64,000 nt of DNA from Bifidobacterium platyrrhinorum (GCF_010667645.1 NZ_WHZV01000003.1:43134-107133); one strand, 5' to 3'. Counted from the stretch's first letter, positions 35,925-46,800 are shown. The notes: generated by a model not told the origin, from the sequence alone. A program made the numbers and translations.

Positions 35925-36482
35925 ATGCCCGCGAACTACCCCGCATCCAAGCCCGGTTCCGAGCGCCATACGCTGTCCGTGCTGGTGGAGAACCGTCCGG
36001 GCGTGCTGGCCCGCATCGCCGGCCTGTTCGCCCGCCGCGCGTTCAACATCAACTCGCTGTCCGTCTCGCCCACCGAGCGCCCGGACATCTCCCGCGTGAC
36101 CGTCACGGCCGACGTGGAGGCCGTGCCGCTCGAGCAGATCATCAAGCAGCTCAACAAGCTGCTGCACGTGCTCAAGATCGTCGAGCTCGACCCGAACACC
36201 ACGGTGGAGCGCGAGCTCGTGCTCATCAAGGTGGCGGCGGACGAGTCCAACCGTTCCGACGTGCTCGAGATCGTGCGCCTGTTCCGCGTGCGTGTGGTCG
36301 ACGTGAACCCCGAGTCGCTGACCATCGAGGCCACCGGTGCGGAAGGCAAGATCGACGCGCTGCTGGGTCTGCTGGAGCATTACGGCGTCATCGAACTGGT
36401 GCGTTCCGGCGCGGTCGCCGTCACGCGCGGCCCGAAGGCCCTGGCCGAAAAGGTCATCGGCTCCGAGATCACCGGCCGCTGA
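35925..36482 (+). CDS. ilvN: Acetolactate synthase small (regulatory) subunit
   Basis: 185 residues. ACT domain SVLVENRPGVLARIAGLFARR mediates valine feedback on IlvB, followed by the conserved C-terminal ALS_ss domain (ATGAEGKIDALLGLL). Starts one base after the ilvB stop, so it is translationally coupled. Confidence 0.96.
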   Translation: MPANYPASKPGSERHTLSVLVENRPGVLARIAGLFARRAFNINSLSVSPTERPDISRVTVTADVEAVPLEQIIKQLNKLLHVLKIVELDPNTTVERELVLIKVAADESNRSDVLEIVRLFRVRVVDVNPESLTIEATGAEGKIDALLGLLEHYGVIELVRSGAVAVTRGPKALAEKVIGSEITGR

Positions 36483-36504
36483 GTCCCTGTTCGGCTGGCA
36501 TATG

Positions 36505-36544
36505 CGAAGGTGGGGCGCGCCCTTTCGGGTGCGCCCCACCTTCG
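36505..36544. terminator. Bidirectional terminator between ilvN and pncB
   Basis: CGAAGGTGGGGCGCGCCC (36505-36522) pairs with 36527-36544 with one mismatch around a TTTC loop. It sits between convergent genes. Confidence 0.85.
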
Positions 36545-36564
36545 TCGTTGCAGGAGGTCGGTCC

Positions 36565-37884
36565 TTACAGGACCGTGATCTCTGTCGGAATCACCGGGTC
36601 GCCGCGCATGAGGCTCTGGGCGGCGATGGGCAGCTCGGCCAGCGCCTTGGCGCGGTATTCGTGCGCGCGCATGATGGCGTCGTGGCCCTGCCACTGCGGG
36701 TCGATGTCGCCATGGTCCGCGTAGGTGACCATGAGGTCCTTCCAGCCCTCGTCGGGCGTGAACGCGGCCAGCTGCTCCTCGGAGCCGGAGACCACGTGCT
36801 CGACGTCGGCCAGGTTGTACTCGTAGGAGCGGTAGGCGAGCTTCCTGCCCGGCACGGTGGCCTTGTTCTTCGACTTCTTGGCGACCGTCTGCATCGTGCC
36901 GTCCGCGCCCTCGCGTTCGGTGAGCTTGTACACCATCGCGCAGGTGGGGGCGCCCGAACCGGTGACGAGCATCGTGCCCACGCCGTACGAGTCGACCGGC
37001 GCGGTCTGCAGCGCGGCGAGCGCGTACTCGTCGAGGTCGTTGGTGACGGTGATCTTCGTGTTCGTGGCGCCGAGCGCGTCGAGCTGGTTGCGCACGCGCT
37101 GCGCCATCAGGGCGAGGTCGCCCGAGTCGATGCGCACGCCGCCGAGTTCCGGTCCGGCGACCTCGACGGCCGTCTTGACGGCCTCCTCGATGTTGTACGT
37201 GTCGACCAGCAGCGTCGTGTTCTTGCCGAGCGCGGCGATCTGCGACTCGAAGGCCTGGCGTTCGGTGTCGTGCACGAGCGTGAAGCAGTGTGCGGCGGTG
37301 CCGATGGCCTTGAGGCCGTACATCTGCGCGGCGAGCAGGTTGGCGGTGCCCTTGAAGCCGCCGACCACCGCGGCGCGTGCGGCGGCGACGGCCGCCCACT
37401 CGTTGGTGCGGCGCCCGCCCATGTCCATGCAGGGGCGGTCCTTCGCGGCGGAGACCATGCGGCTGGCCGCGGAGGCGACCGCGGAATCGTAGTTGAGGAC
37501 GGACAGCACGAGCGTCTCGAGCAGCGTGCATTCACCGAACGTGCCCTCGATCTCGAGGATGGGGGAGTTCGGGAAGAACATCTCGCCCTCGCGGTAGCCC
37601 TTGATGGTGCCGGAGAAGCGGAAGTCCTCGAGCCACTTGATGGTCTCGGGGCTCACCACGTGGCGGTCGGCGAGGAAGCGCAGGTCCTCGTCGTCGAGGT
37701 GGAAGCGCTCGAGCGCGTCGAGGATGCGGCCGGTGCCGGCGACCACGCCGTAGCGGCGGCCTTCGGGCAGGTGACGCGTGAACACCTCGAACACGCATTT
37801 GCGGTTCGCGGTGCCGTCCTTGAGGCACGCGTCCAGCATCGTGTATTCGTACATGTCGGTCATCAACGCCGGTGAATAATCCAT
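36565..37884 (-). CDS. pncB: Nicotinate phosphoribosyltransferase
   Basis: 439 residues. NAD salvage: nicotinate plus PRPP to nicotinate mononucleotide. Start MDYSPALMTDMYEYTML, with the family's TDxYxxTM; HHCFTLVHDT-type phosphorylated-His region seen as AAHCFTLVHDTE; PRPP site RIDSGDLALMA. An upstream in-frame extension is not needed; ATG at 37884 has GGGAGA before it. Divergent from the Pr6Pr-type gene, with inverted repeats in the shared region. Confidence 0.93.
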   Translation of the reverse strand: MDYSPALMTDMYEYTMLDACLKDGTANRKCVFEVFTRHLPEGRRYGVVAGTGRILDALERFHLDDEDLRFLADRHVVSPETIKWLEDFRFSGTIKGYREGEMFFPNSPILEIEGTFGECTLLETLVLSVLNYDSAVASAASRMVSAAKDRPCMDMGGRRTNEWAAVAAARAAVVGGFKGTANLLAAQMYGLKAIGTAAHCFTLVHDTERQAFESQIAALGKNTTLLVDTYNIEEAVKTAVEVAGPELGGVRIDSGDLALMAQRVRNQLDALGATNTKITVTNDLDEYALAALQTAPVDSYGVGTMLVTGSGAPTCAMVYKLTEREGADGTMQTVAKKSKNKATVPGRKLAYRSYEYNLADVEHVVSGSEEQLAAFTPDEGWKDLMVTYADHGDIDPQWQGHDAIMRAHEYRAKALAELPIAAQSLMRGDPVIPTEITVL

Positions 37885-37938
37885 GTTCTCTCCCTTGACC
37901 CGATGGGGCTCTCTGTTAGCGTTGCCAACCAGCCTACT

Positions 37939-37977
37939 CCGGTTCACGGGATTCCGGTTACGGCAATCGTGAACCGG
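37939..37977. promoter_or_regulatory. Inverted-repeat operator candidate A upstream of pncB
   Basis: CCGGTTCACG (37939-37948) and CGTGAACCGG (37968-37977) are perfect inverted arms 19 nt apart. Inner ATT/AAT bases are also conserved with site B. Confidence 0.5.
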
Positions 37978-38057
37978 GGACGTGTGCGAACGGACATCGG
38001 CGGGCCCGGAACCGGGCCGATGTCCGATGCGTCGGGTGTGCGGCCGTGTGCGTTTCC

Positions 38058-38091
38058 GGTTCACGATTCCCCGGGCGGGACAATCGTGAAC
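38058..38091. promoter_or_regulatory. Inverted-repeat operator candidate B
   Basis: GGTTCACGATT (38058-38068) faces AATCGTGAAC (38082-38091). It shares the GGTTCACG half-site with candidate A and lies just before the plus-strand gene starting at 38108. Two sites between divergent genes suggest one repressor controlling both. Confidence 0.5.
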
Positions 38092-38107
38092 TGCGTACAC
38101 TGGCGGT

Positions 38108-38737
38108 ATGGGATTCATCGCGGGATTGTGGCGGCTGGCGATCGCCGCCATGTGCTTCGTCGGCACGTACGAGGCGTGGGGCCGGCCCGAATTCTGGACG
38201 TACTTCACGTTCCAGACCGGGTTCGCGCTCGGCGTCGTGATGCTCTGGGCCGGGGCGGCCAGCATCCTCAGGGGCGTCCAGCCGCCCGCCTGGCTCAAGG
38301 GGTGCCTCACCCTGTACGCGGTGGTCACGGCCGTGGTCGCGTTCCTGCTCATGCCGCCGGACGACCCGGCGTACGTGCCGCAGGTGCTCGGGGTGATGAC
38401 CAACACCTGGCTGCACCGGGTGGCGCCGATCATGGCGGTCGTCGATTTCATCGCGTTCGACCCGCACCGCCGGTTCCGGTGGCACTACATGTTCTCGTGG
38501 CTCATCTACTTCCCCGCGTACCTCGCGTTCGTGCTCGTGCGCGCCGCCATGCTCCCCACGGGCGGGCCGGCGGCGGGCGGCAACCCGTACCCGTACACGT
38601 TCATCGACCTCAACGTCCTGGGATGGACGCGGTTCGGCATGAACTGCGGCAAACTGGCCGTCGGGTTCCTCGCGCTGAGCCTGCTCGTCTTCGTCGTCGA
38701 CCGCATCCTGCCGCCCAAGCCCCTGCTGGGCCGGTGA
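38108..38737 (+). CDS. Pr6Pr-like integral membrane protein
   Basis: 209 residues, about six hydrophobic helices. The pattern WTYFTFQTGFALGVV, WLHRVAPIMAVVDFIAFDP, WLIYFPAYLAFVLVR and NPYPYTFIDLNVLGW matches the Pr6Pr family of six-helix proteins with conserved Pro, function unknown. Faces pncB across a region with two matching palindromes. Confidence 0.75.
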   Translation: MGFIAGLWRLAIAAMCFVGTYEAWGRPEFWTYFTFQTGFALGVVMLWAGAASILRGVQPPAWLKGCLTLYAVVTAVVAFLLMPPDDPAYVPQVLGVMTNTWLHRVAPIMAVVDFIAFDPHRRFRWHYMFSWLIYFPAYLAFVLVRAAMLPTGGPAAGGNPYPYTFIDLNVLGWTRFGMNCGKLAVGFLALSLLVFVVDRILPPKPLLGR

Positions 38738-38767
38738 GGTCCGGATCCGTGGCGTAAGCTGGGCCGT

Positions 38768-39532
38768 ATGGTTGAAATCACAGATATGCTGGGCAATCGT
38801 TCCATCACCCGTCAGGACGGACGCAAGGTCGACGAACTGCGTCCGGTGCGCATCACCCGCCACTTCACGGACGCGCCGGAAGGCTCCGTGCTCATCGAAT
38901 GCGGCAACACGCGCGTGATGTGCACCGCCACGTTCACGCCCACCGTGCCGCGCTGGCGCAAGGACTCCGGACTCGGCTGGGTCACCGCCGAATACGCGAT
39001 GCTGCCGCGCGCCACCAAGGAGCGCACCGACCGCGAATCCGTCAAGGGGAGGATCGGCGGCCGCACGCACGAGATCAGCCGTCTCATCGGCCGCTGCCTC
39101 AGGGGCGTCGTCGACATGAAGGCACTGGGCGAGAACCAGATCCAGATCGACTGCGACGTGCTCCAGGCCGACGGCGGCACCCGCACCGCCTCCGTGACCG
39201 GCGCGTTCGTCGCGCTCGTCGACGCGATGCGCTGGGCCGAGGCGAACCGCCACATCAAGTCCGCCGACCAGGTCGTCACCGACTACGTGTCCGCCGTGTC
39301 CGTGGGCGTCATCAACGGCACGCCGATGCTCGACCTGCCGTACGTGGAGGACAGCCAGGCCATGACCGACATGAACGTGGCGATGACCGGCCACGGCGCG
39401 TTCATCGAACTGCAGGGCACCGCCGAACACCGCCCGTTCACGCGCGCCGAGCTCGGCGTGCTGCTCGACCTCGCCGAGAAGGGCAACAAGGAGCTGCAGG
39501 CCGCCCAGCGCGCCGCGCTCGCCCTCGACTGA
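38768..39532 (+). CDS. rph: Ribonuclease PH
   Basis: 254 residues. Phosphorolytic 3'-end trimming of t[39 protein letters not shown] (phosphate-binding Arg) and [19 protein letters not shown]. Followed by rdgB after 43 nt, a common actinobacterial pair. Confidence 0.97.
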   Translation: MVEITDMLGNRSITRQDGRKVDELRPVRITRHFTDAPEGSVLIECGNTRVMCTATFTPTVPRWRKDSGLGWVTAEYAMLPRATKERTDRESVKGRIGGRTHEISRLIGRCLRGVVDMKALGENQIQIDCDVLQADGGTRTASVTGAFVALVDAMRWAEANRHIKSADQVVTDYVSAVSVGVINGTPMLDLPYVEDSQAMTDMNVAMTGHGAFIELQGTAEHRPFTRAELGVLLDLAEKGNKELQAAQRAALALD

Positions 39533-39575
39533 CGGACGTCCGCCGATCCGACCCATCGAACAAGAAGGAACCCGC

Positions 39576-40298
39576 ATGAAACTCGTCGTAGCCACGCACA
39601 ACGAAGGCAAGCTCGTGGAGATCCGCCGCATCCTCGAGGAGGACCTCGGCGCGGACGCCGCCCGGGTGGAGCTCGTCTCCGCCGGCTCGCTGCACCTGCC
39701 CGACCCGGTCGAGACCGGCGTCACCTTCCAGGAGAACGCCTTGCTCAAGGCGCGTGACGTGGCCCGCCGCACCGGCCTGCCCGCCGTCGCCGATGATTCC
39801 GGCCTCATCGTGGACGTGATGGGCGCCGCCCCCGGCATCCTTTCCGCCCGCTGGGCCGGCGCGCACGGCCACGACAAGGCGAACAATGCGCTGCTGCTCG
39901 CCCAGATCGAGGACATCCCGGATGCGAAGCGCACCGCCCGCTTCCGCTGCGCCGCCGCGCTCGTCGTGCCCGGCGACGAGGTGGACGCCACCTCGGGCGA
40001 CGCCGTCGCCTCGGGAGACGACGCGACGCTCGCCGCCCACCACGTCATCGTCTCCGAGACGGTGGAGGTCGGCGAGATGCCCGGCCGCATCATCCGCCGG
40101 CCCCGCGGCGAGCACGGGTTCGGATACGACCCGATCTTCGTGCCGGACGACCAGCCGGGCCGCGTCAGCGACGATCCCGACCATGAGGGCGAACCGCTGA
40201 CCAGCGCCGAGATGACGCCGTCCGAGAAGAACGCGATCTCGCACCGCGGCAAGGCCTTGAAGGCGCTCGTGCCGGCCATCGAGGCGCTGCTGCGCTAG
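39576..40298 (+). CDS. rdgB: XTP/dITP diphosphatase (Ham1/RdgB family)
   Basis: 240 residues. Removes non-canonical purine nucleotides. Opening VVATHNEGKLVEIRRIL, ADDSGLIVDVMGAAPGILSARWAG and EHGFGYDPIFVPD. An Asp/Ala-rich insert of about 20 residues (DEVDATSGDAVASGDDATLA) lengthens the protein relative to most homologues. Confidence 0.95.
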   Translation: MKLVVATHNEGKLVEIRRILEEDLGADAARVELVSAGSLHLPDPVETGVTFQENALLKARDVARRTGLPAVADDSGLIVDVMGAAPGILSARWAGAHGHDKANNALLLAQIEDIPDAKRTARFRCAAALVVPGDEVDATSGDAVASGDDATLAAHHVIVSETVEVGEMPGRIIRRPRGEHGFGYDPIFVPDDQPGRVSDDPDHEGEPLTSAEMTPSEKNAISHRGKALKALVPAIEALLR

Positions 40299-40323
40299 CG
40301 CGCGACACGCGGGGCGCACCGGT

Positions 40324-40352
40324 TTGGCGTTTTCCGTGATGTGCCCTATACT
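40324..40352 (+). promoter_or_regulatory. Promoter of tRNA-Thr
   Basis: TTGGCG (40324-40329), 17 nt, TATACT (40347-40352), 43 nt before the mature tRNA end. Confidence 0.7.
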
Positions 40353-40394
40353 TCTTCTCTTGTGCATGGGTAGCGTATGCTTCCCAAGCGCAAA

Positions 40395-40467
40395 GCCACT
40401 TTAGCTCAGTCGGTAGAGCGGCTCACTCGTAATGAGCAGGTCGTCAGTTCGATTCTGACAAGTGGCT
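40395..40467 (+). tRNA. tRNA-Thr, anticodon CGT
   Basis: Full cloverleaf: acceptor GCCACTT paired with AAGTGGC, D arm GCTC..GAGC, anticodon arm GCTCA-CTCGTAA-TGAGC, T arm GTCAG-TTCGATT-CTGAC, discriminator T. CCA is not encoded. Followed by a strong terminator. Confidence 0.95.
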
Positions 40468-40472
40468 CCGGC

Positions 40473-40506
40473 ACCCGGGTTCGGTCCTTTCCGAACCCGG
40501 GTTTTT
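40473..40506 (+). terminator. Intrinsic terminator of tRNA-Thr
   Basis: ACCCGGGTTCGG (40473-40484) pairs perfectly with 40491-40502, followed by TTTTT. Confidence 0.92.
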
Positions 40507-40614
40507 CGTTGCCGGCCGGTCCGTGCCGGCCTGCGTCCGGACCCGTCCGGTCTCGTCCGGTCCGCAGGATTGCCCCCGATGTTCTCCCCGCCGACTGATA
40601 GATTGTCTTCTTGC

Positions 40615-40695
40615 GCGCGAGTGGCGTAATGGTAGCCGCGCAGGATTTAGGTTCCTGTGTCTTCGGACGTGTGGGTTCGAGTCCCATCTCGCGCA
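40615..40695 (+). tRNA. tRNA-Leu, anticodon TAG
   Basis: Acceptor GCGCGAG with CTCGCGC, anticodon arm CAGGA-TTTAGGT-TCCTG, long class II variable arm (TGTCTTCGGACGT), T arm GTGGG-TTCGAGT-CCCAT, discriminator A. Confidence 0.94.
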
Positions 40696-40759
40696 CGCAC
40701 ACATCCCCGGGCCCGTCCAATCCGGGACCGCACGGCCGCGGGGTGGGGGAGGGAAGACC

Positions 40760-41761
40760 ATGTCGGCGATACTCGGCCCGGCCTCGCTGCTGCTCATCAT
40801 CCTGGCCGGATACCTGTTCAAGCGCTTCGGCCTGTTCGGCGCGAAGGACTACCGCGTCATCCAGACCGCCGAGTTCAACGTCGTGCTGCCCGGCGCGGTC
40901 GTCTACTCGTTCGCCACGAACCCGCACGACATGAGCTATCTGTGGCTCAGCGTGTTCGGCTTCTGCTGCGCGCTCGTCCCGCCCGTGCTCATCTACCTGA
41001 CCACGCGCCGGCGCAACGTGGCCGACCGCGCGTTCCTCATGCTCAACGGTGCCGGCTTCAACCTCGGCTGCTTCTGCTTCCCGGTCGTCACCGCGTTCTG
41101 GGGCGCGGGCGCGGTGGTGCCCGCCGCCATGTTCGACATCGGCAACTGCGTCATGGTCGCCGCCGGCACGAACGTCATGACCCAGCAGCTGCTGCACATC
41201 CGGCCGGGCAAGACGCTCGCCGAACAGCATGCGGGCGACGCGCCCACCCTGCCGTACGAGAGGCCGAAGGACCGCGACGCCCGACGCCTCGCCCGGCGCG
41301 CCTTCGCCAAGAACGTGTTCAAAAGCTTCTTCGGTTCCGTGCCGTTCGACACCTACATGCTCATGGTCGTGCTCATGGCCGCGAACATCCGCATCCCCGA
41401 CTGGATCGCGACCATCACCCAGCCGTTGAGCGGCGCGAACGCGTTCTGCTCGATGTTCATGGTCGGCATGCTCATGGACCTGCCGCGCGGCGGCCACGAC
41501 GTGAAGGAGGTGATGGCGGTGGTCGCCTGGCGTCTGCCGTTCGCCGTCGCGTTCGCGTGCGTCGCGTGGTTCCTGCTGCCGTTCACCGCCGAGATCCGCG
41601 CGGTGCTCGTGATCTGCGTGCTCGCCCCGATCGCCATCTTCTCCACGCTGTTCACCGACAAGGTGCTCGGCAACGCGAAGCTCGCCGGGTTCTCGCTCGC
41701 GTTCACCGCCATCATCGCCCTGGTGATGATGGCCGGCGCCCACGCGCTGATGGGCGTGTGA
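40760..41761 (+). CDS. AEC (auxin efflux carrier) family transporter
   Basis: 333 residues with about ten hydrophobic helices split into two halves by a charged cytoplasmic loop (PYERPKDRDARRLARRAF), the AEC layout. Members move small organic acids such as malate. GAGFNLGCFCFPVVTAFWG and NAFCSMFMVGMLMDLP fit the broken-helix core. Substrate unknown. Confidence 0.82.
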   Translation: MSAILGPASLLLIILAGYLFKRFGLFGAKDYRVIQTAEFNVVLPGAVVYSFATNPHDMSYLWLSVFGFCCALVPPVLIYLTTRRRNVADRAFLMLNGAGFNLGCFCFPVVTAFWGAGAVVPAAMFDIGNCVMVAAGTNVMTQQLLHIRPGKTLAEQHAGDAPTLPYERPKDRDARRLARRAFAKNVFKSFFGSVPFDTYMLMVVLMAANIRIPDWIATITQPLSGANAFCSMFMVGMLMDLPRGGHDVKEVMAVVAWRLPFAVAFACVAWFLLPFTAEIRAVLVICVLAPIAIFSTLFTDKVLGNAKLAGFSLAFTAIIALVMMAGAHALMGV

Positions 41762-41926
41762 CCCCGTCCGTTCACCGCTACGTCGCCGGGGCGTAGTCCG
41801 GTGTTCTTTTTGTGTTGTTGTGTCCGCTTTTGTGAGTATTCTGTTGCGTGATACGGAACGGTAGGCGGACCGGCGACCAAGCGGCCCGCACGCCGTTTCC
41901 AATCAATGATGAAAGGAATGGAATCC

Positions 41927-43603
<1,677 letters not shown>

Positions 43604-43627
<24 letters not shown>

Positions 43628-43732
43628 TCGGATCCGCGTCGATCGGGATTCGTTCCTGCGGGTTGGCTCGGTTGGGCCTATCCACAAACGGTCCACTGGA
43701 CCGTTTGTACCGTAAGAACCGCGAGTTCTGAT
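43604..43732. repeat. Duplicated pgi 3' end with hairpin between copies
   Basis: The last 25 nt of pgi (43604-43628, starting TACCGTAAGAACC) recur exactly at 43708-43732. The gap carries a perfect 11-bp hairpin, ACAAACGGTCC (43684-43694) with 43698-43708, whose right arm ends on the first base of the second copy. It could be a scar of an integration or duplication at the gene end. Confidence 0.85.
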
Positions 43733-43784
43733 TGCGGAATTGACTGAACCGACGGGATTCCCCGCCGGTTCGGGGTGAAGTAAG

Positions 43785-43819
43785 ATGATGCCCGGCGCCT
43801 CGACGGCGCCGGGCATCAT
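43785..43819 (+). terminator. Hairpin terminator downstream of pgi
   Basis: ATGATGCCCGGCGCC (43785-43799) pairs perfectly with 43805-43819 over a TCGAC loop. Confidence 0.75.
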
Positions 43820-43843
43820 TCGTAGGGGAGACGAGGAAACGAC

Positions 43844-44671
43844 ATGGCAACCAGAAGCCCGCAGAAGCAACGCAAGCTCGAACGCCGCAAGGCCGAACGC
43901 GAACAGGCCGCCGAGGCGCGGACGCACACCGTGCGCGTGCGCGACGACCGCGCGTCGCGCGGCCAGGCGAAGGGACGCGCCGCCACCGGCCCGGTGCGCC
44001 CGGGCATGACCAGGCACGGCGAGTTCACCGTGGTCATCACGCAGATGATCTCCTACGCGTTGCTCTTCGGCATCGTCTACACGCTCGGCGTCCGCACGCC
44101 GGGCGGCATCATCGGCTCGGGCATGCTGGCCGCCTCCGCCACGATGATGATGATCTTCGGCTGGCCGTTCGGCGGCAGCGACGCCCAGTCGCTGTATGGA
44201 CGCATGGTCGCCGCCGTCACGTTCGTCGTCGCCGGCCTGTTCGTGATCCCCAGCGAGTTCTACGTCGACTCCACCTACCTGCGCTGGGCGGCGTTCCTCG
44301 TGATCGCGGCGCTGCTCATCGCCGCGGTGTCGTTCCTGTGGACCGGCCGCGCCCACGCCAAGGGCGACGAGGACGACTACGTGCGCATCGGCCTCGAATC
44401 CGGCTGCACGTCGCTCGCCGGCGCCTGCTGGATCTTCCTGCCCGCGCTGTTCTCCGACATGATGACCCCCGAAGCCGCCTCCGCCACGGGCTGGGCGGTG
44501 TTCGCCGTGCTCGTCGTGGCGGCGGTCGTGCTGCTGCGCCTCTCCACCAAGCGGTGGAACGCGCTCGAACACCCCGGCCCCTACTCATGGATGGGCACGG
44601 GCATGGTGCCGGTCATGCGCCTCGGCCTGCTTGTCTTCCTCGCCGCCTGCGCCACCCACTGGCTCATGTGA
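43844..44671 (+). CDS. Polytopic membrane protein of unknown function
   Basis: 275 residues. A strongly basic N-terminus of about 55 residues (QKQRKLERRKAEREQAAEA) precedes six to seven hydrophobic helices. No family recognised. It stands alone between a terminator and the DUF362 cassette. Confidence 0.75.
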   Translation: MATRSPQKQRKLERRKAEREQAAEARTHTVRVRDDRASRGQAKGRAATGPVRPGMTRHGEFTVVITQMISYALLFGIVYTLGVRTPGGIIGSGMLAASATMMMIFGWPFGGSDAQSLYGRMVAAVTFVVAGLFVIPSEFYVDSTYLRWAAFLVIAALLIAAVSFLWTGRAHAKGDEDDYVRIGLESGCTSLAGACWIFLPALFSDMMTPEAASATGWAVFAVLVVAAVVLLRLSTKRWNALEHPGPYSWMGTGMVPVMRLGLLVFLAACATHWLM

Positions 44672-44740
44672 GACGGCCCGGGCGCCCCGGGCGTCTATCC
44701 TTGGAACCGGAAGTCAATCATGCAGGCAAGGAGGCAGGAC

Positions 44741-45670
44741 ATGACCACGACGACCGGAACGGACAGGACCCCCGGGGCGCACGAAACCGACTACCCGATG
44801 GCGCCCAAGGTCTATTTCACCCGCGACATCAGCCCGGCGGGCCTCATGCGCGCCTACGACGCGCTCGGCGCGAAACCGCAGGGCAAAGTGGCCGTCAAGC
44901 TCAGCTCCGGCGAAGGCGGCAACACGCACTATCTGCAACCGGCGCTCATCATGGACCTCGTGCAGCGGCTCGACGGCACCATCGTCGAATGCAACACCGC
45001 GTACGCGGGCACCCGCGACACCACCGAACACCATTGGAAGACCATCCGCGAGCACGGGTTCACGGACATCGCGCCCTGCGACATCCAGGACGAGGACGGC
45101 GAGATCGAGATCCCCGTGGAGGGCGGCAGGCGCATCACCGCCGACATCGTCGGCTCCCACTTCCCGGACTACGACTACTACGCCGTGCTCTCGCACTTCA
45201 AAGGGCACATGATGGGCGGCTTCGGCGGCGCCCTGAAGAACATCTCCATCGGCATGGCCTCCTCGCGCGGCAAGAAGCGCCTCCACTCCGGACAGGACGA
45301 GATCCTGCCCAACCCGTTCGGCGGCGACCAGGACGCGTTCCTCGAAGCCATGGCCGAAGCCGCCACCGCCGTGTTCAACACGCTCAAGGGCGAGATGTGC
45401 TTCGTCAACGTGATGAACAACCTGTCCGTCGACTGCGACTGCGACGGCAACCCGCACGCGCCCGTCATGGACGACATCGGCATCTGCGCCTCGCTCGACC
45501 CGGTGGCCGTCGACCAGGCGTGCGTCGACATGGTCTACGTCTCGCACGACAACAAGGAGCCGCTCATCGAGCGCATCGAATCGCGCCACGGCATCCACAC
45601 CATCGAACACGCCGTCGAGATGGGCCTCGGCAGCCGCGAATACCAGCTCGTCGACCTCGACAAGCGCTGA
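44741..45670 (+). CDS. DUF362 domain protein
   Basis: 309 residues. Start MTTTTGTDRT after AAGGAGG. KVAVKLSSGEGGNTHYLQPA, VECNTAYAGTRDTTEHHW, LSHFKGHMMGGFGGALKNI and GICASLDPVAVDQACVDM are DUF362 hallmarks. It lacks the ferredoxin CxxCxxCxxxC tail seen in many relatives, although a single CDCDGN lies near residue 235. Function unknown; relatives are linked to iron-sulfur or quinone chemistry. Spaced 21 nt from the ECF-S gene. Confidence 0.85.
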   Translation: MTTTTGTDRTPGAHETDYPMAPKVYFTRDISPAGLMRAYDALGAKPQGKVAVKLSSGEGGNTHYLQPALIMDLVQRLDGTIVECNTAYAGTRDTTEHHWKTIREHGFTDIAPCDIQDEDGEIEIPVEGGRRITADIVGSHFPDYDYYAVLSHFKGHMMGGFGGALKNISIGMASSRGKKRLHSGQDEILPNPFGGDQDAFLEAMAEAATAVFNTLKGEMCFVNVMNNLSVDCDCDGNPHAPVMDDIGICASLDPVAVDQACVDMVYVSHDNKEPLIERIESRHGIHTIEHAVEMGLGSREYQLVDLDKR

Positions 45671-45691
45671 CATCCCGAAGGAGCATCCATC

Positions 45692-46279
45692 ATGCAACCG
45701 CAAACCACCGCTTCGGCCCGCGCCTACGCGCTGCCGTCCGTGAAGTTCCAATCCATCGCCACGATCATCGCCGTCGTGGCCGCCGTCGCCCTGCCGCAGG
45801 TCTTCCACCTCGCCGGCGCCGCGACGGGCCTGGGCACGATGATCGGCCAGACCCTGCTGCCCATGCACCTGCCCGTACTGCTCGTGGGGCTGCTCGCCGG
45901 CCCGTTCGCGGGACTCGCCACCGGCGCGCTCGCCCCGCTCGCGAGCTTCGCCCTCACCGGCATGCCGATGGCCCCGATGGTGCCGTTCATGGTCATCGAA
46001 CTCGCCTCCTACGGCCTGTTCGCCGGCCTGCTGCGCGGCGTGCGCCTGCCCGTCGCCGTGCCGTCCCCGCTCGGATGGCTGGGCAAGCTCCTCGCCGCCC
46101 AGGTCGCCGGCCGCCTGGTCGACGCGCTCGCCATCGCCGTGGCCGTCGCGTTCCTCGGGAACACGCAGATGACGGTCGCGAGCGTGTGGACGGCCGTCGG
46201 CACCGGCATGCCCGGCCTCGTGCTGCAATGGGTGCTCGTCCCCGTCGTCATGGCCGTCGTGGACCGTCATCGTGACTGA
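45692..46279 (+). CDS. ECF-transporter S-component-like membrane protein
   Basis: 195 residues with about six hydrophobic helices. LPQVFHLAGAATGLGTMIGQ, LLPMHLPVLLVGLLAGPFAG and MPMAPMVPFMVIELASYGLF resemble substrate-binding subunits that pair with a shared EcfAAT module (not in this window). The ligand is unknown. It overlaps the DUF1893 gene by 8 nt. Confidence 0.7.
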   Translation: MQPQTTASARAYALPSVKFQSIATIIAVVAAVALPQVFHLAGAATGLGTMIGQTLLPMHLPVLLVGLLAGPFAGLATGALAPLASFALTGMPMAPMVPFMVIELASYGLFAGLLRGVRLPVAVPSPLGWLGKLLAAQVAGRLVDALAIAVAVAFLGNTQMTVASVWTAVGTGMPGLVLQWVLVPVVMAVVDRHRD

Positions 46280-46730
46280 AGGCACCGCGGACCTCTCCCG
46301 CGCCCGTGCCGCGTTGCTCGCCGATGACGCCCTCGGCTGCGTGGCCCGCCGCACCGACGCGGACGGCCGCGTCGAGACGCTGACCGGCACCGGCCGGGGC
46401 GTGCGGCCGCTGCTCGTCTGGCTCGCCGAACACCGCCGCCTCGACGGGTTCTGCGCCGCCGACCGCGTGGTCGGCAAGGGCGCCGCCCTGCTCTACGCCC
46501 GTCTCGGCGCCAAGTCCGTGTGGGCGCGCACGATGAGCGAGGCCGGACTCGCCGCCCTGCGTGCCCACGGCATCGCGGCGTCCTACGGCACCCTGGTGCC
46601 GGTCATCCTCGACCGTGCGGGCGACGGCATGTGCCCGATCGAGCGTTCGGTCGAACGCATCGACGATCCCATGGCCGCCGAACCCGCCATCCGCGCCGCC
46701 GTGGCAAGGCTTATGGCCGCGCGCCGCTGA
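46272..46730 (+). CDS. DUF1893 protein (cytidine-deaminase-like fold family)
   Basis: 152 residues, GTG start overlapping the ECF-S stop. RGVRPLLVWLAEHR, DRVVGKGAALLYARLGAKSVWA and CPIERSVERIDDP are the DUF1893 hallmarks; the Cys of the last motif is conserved. No activity is assigned. Coupling to DUF362 and an S component suggests one metabolite route. Confidence 0.82.
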   Translation: MTEGTADLSRARAALLADDALGCVARRTDADGRVETLTGTGRGVRPLLVWLAEHRRLDGFCAADRVVGKGAALLYARLGAKSVWARTMSEAGLAALRAHGIAASYGTLVPVILDRAGDGMCPIERSVERIDDPMAAEPAIRAAVARLMAARR

Positions 46731-46784
46731 CCTCCGATACGCCGCGCGCGGCCGCGCGACCCGTGGGTTATGCTGGAGCTGGAA

Positions 46785-46800
46785 TCTGAATCATTTCAGA
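46785..46800. promoter_or_regulatory. LacI operator candidate 1 (autoregulation)
   Basis: TCTGAATCATTTCAGA, inverted arms TCTGAA/TTCAGA, 65 nt before the LacI gene. It matches three sites before the ABC permease gene. Confidence 0.65.
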
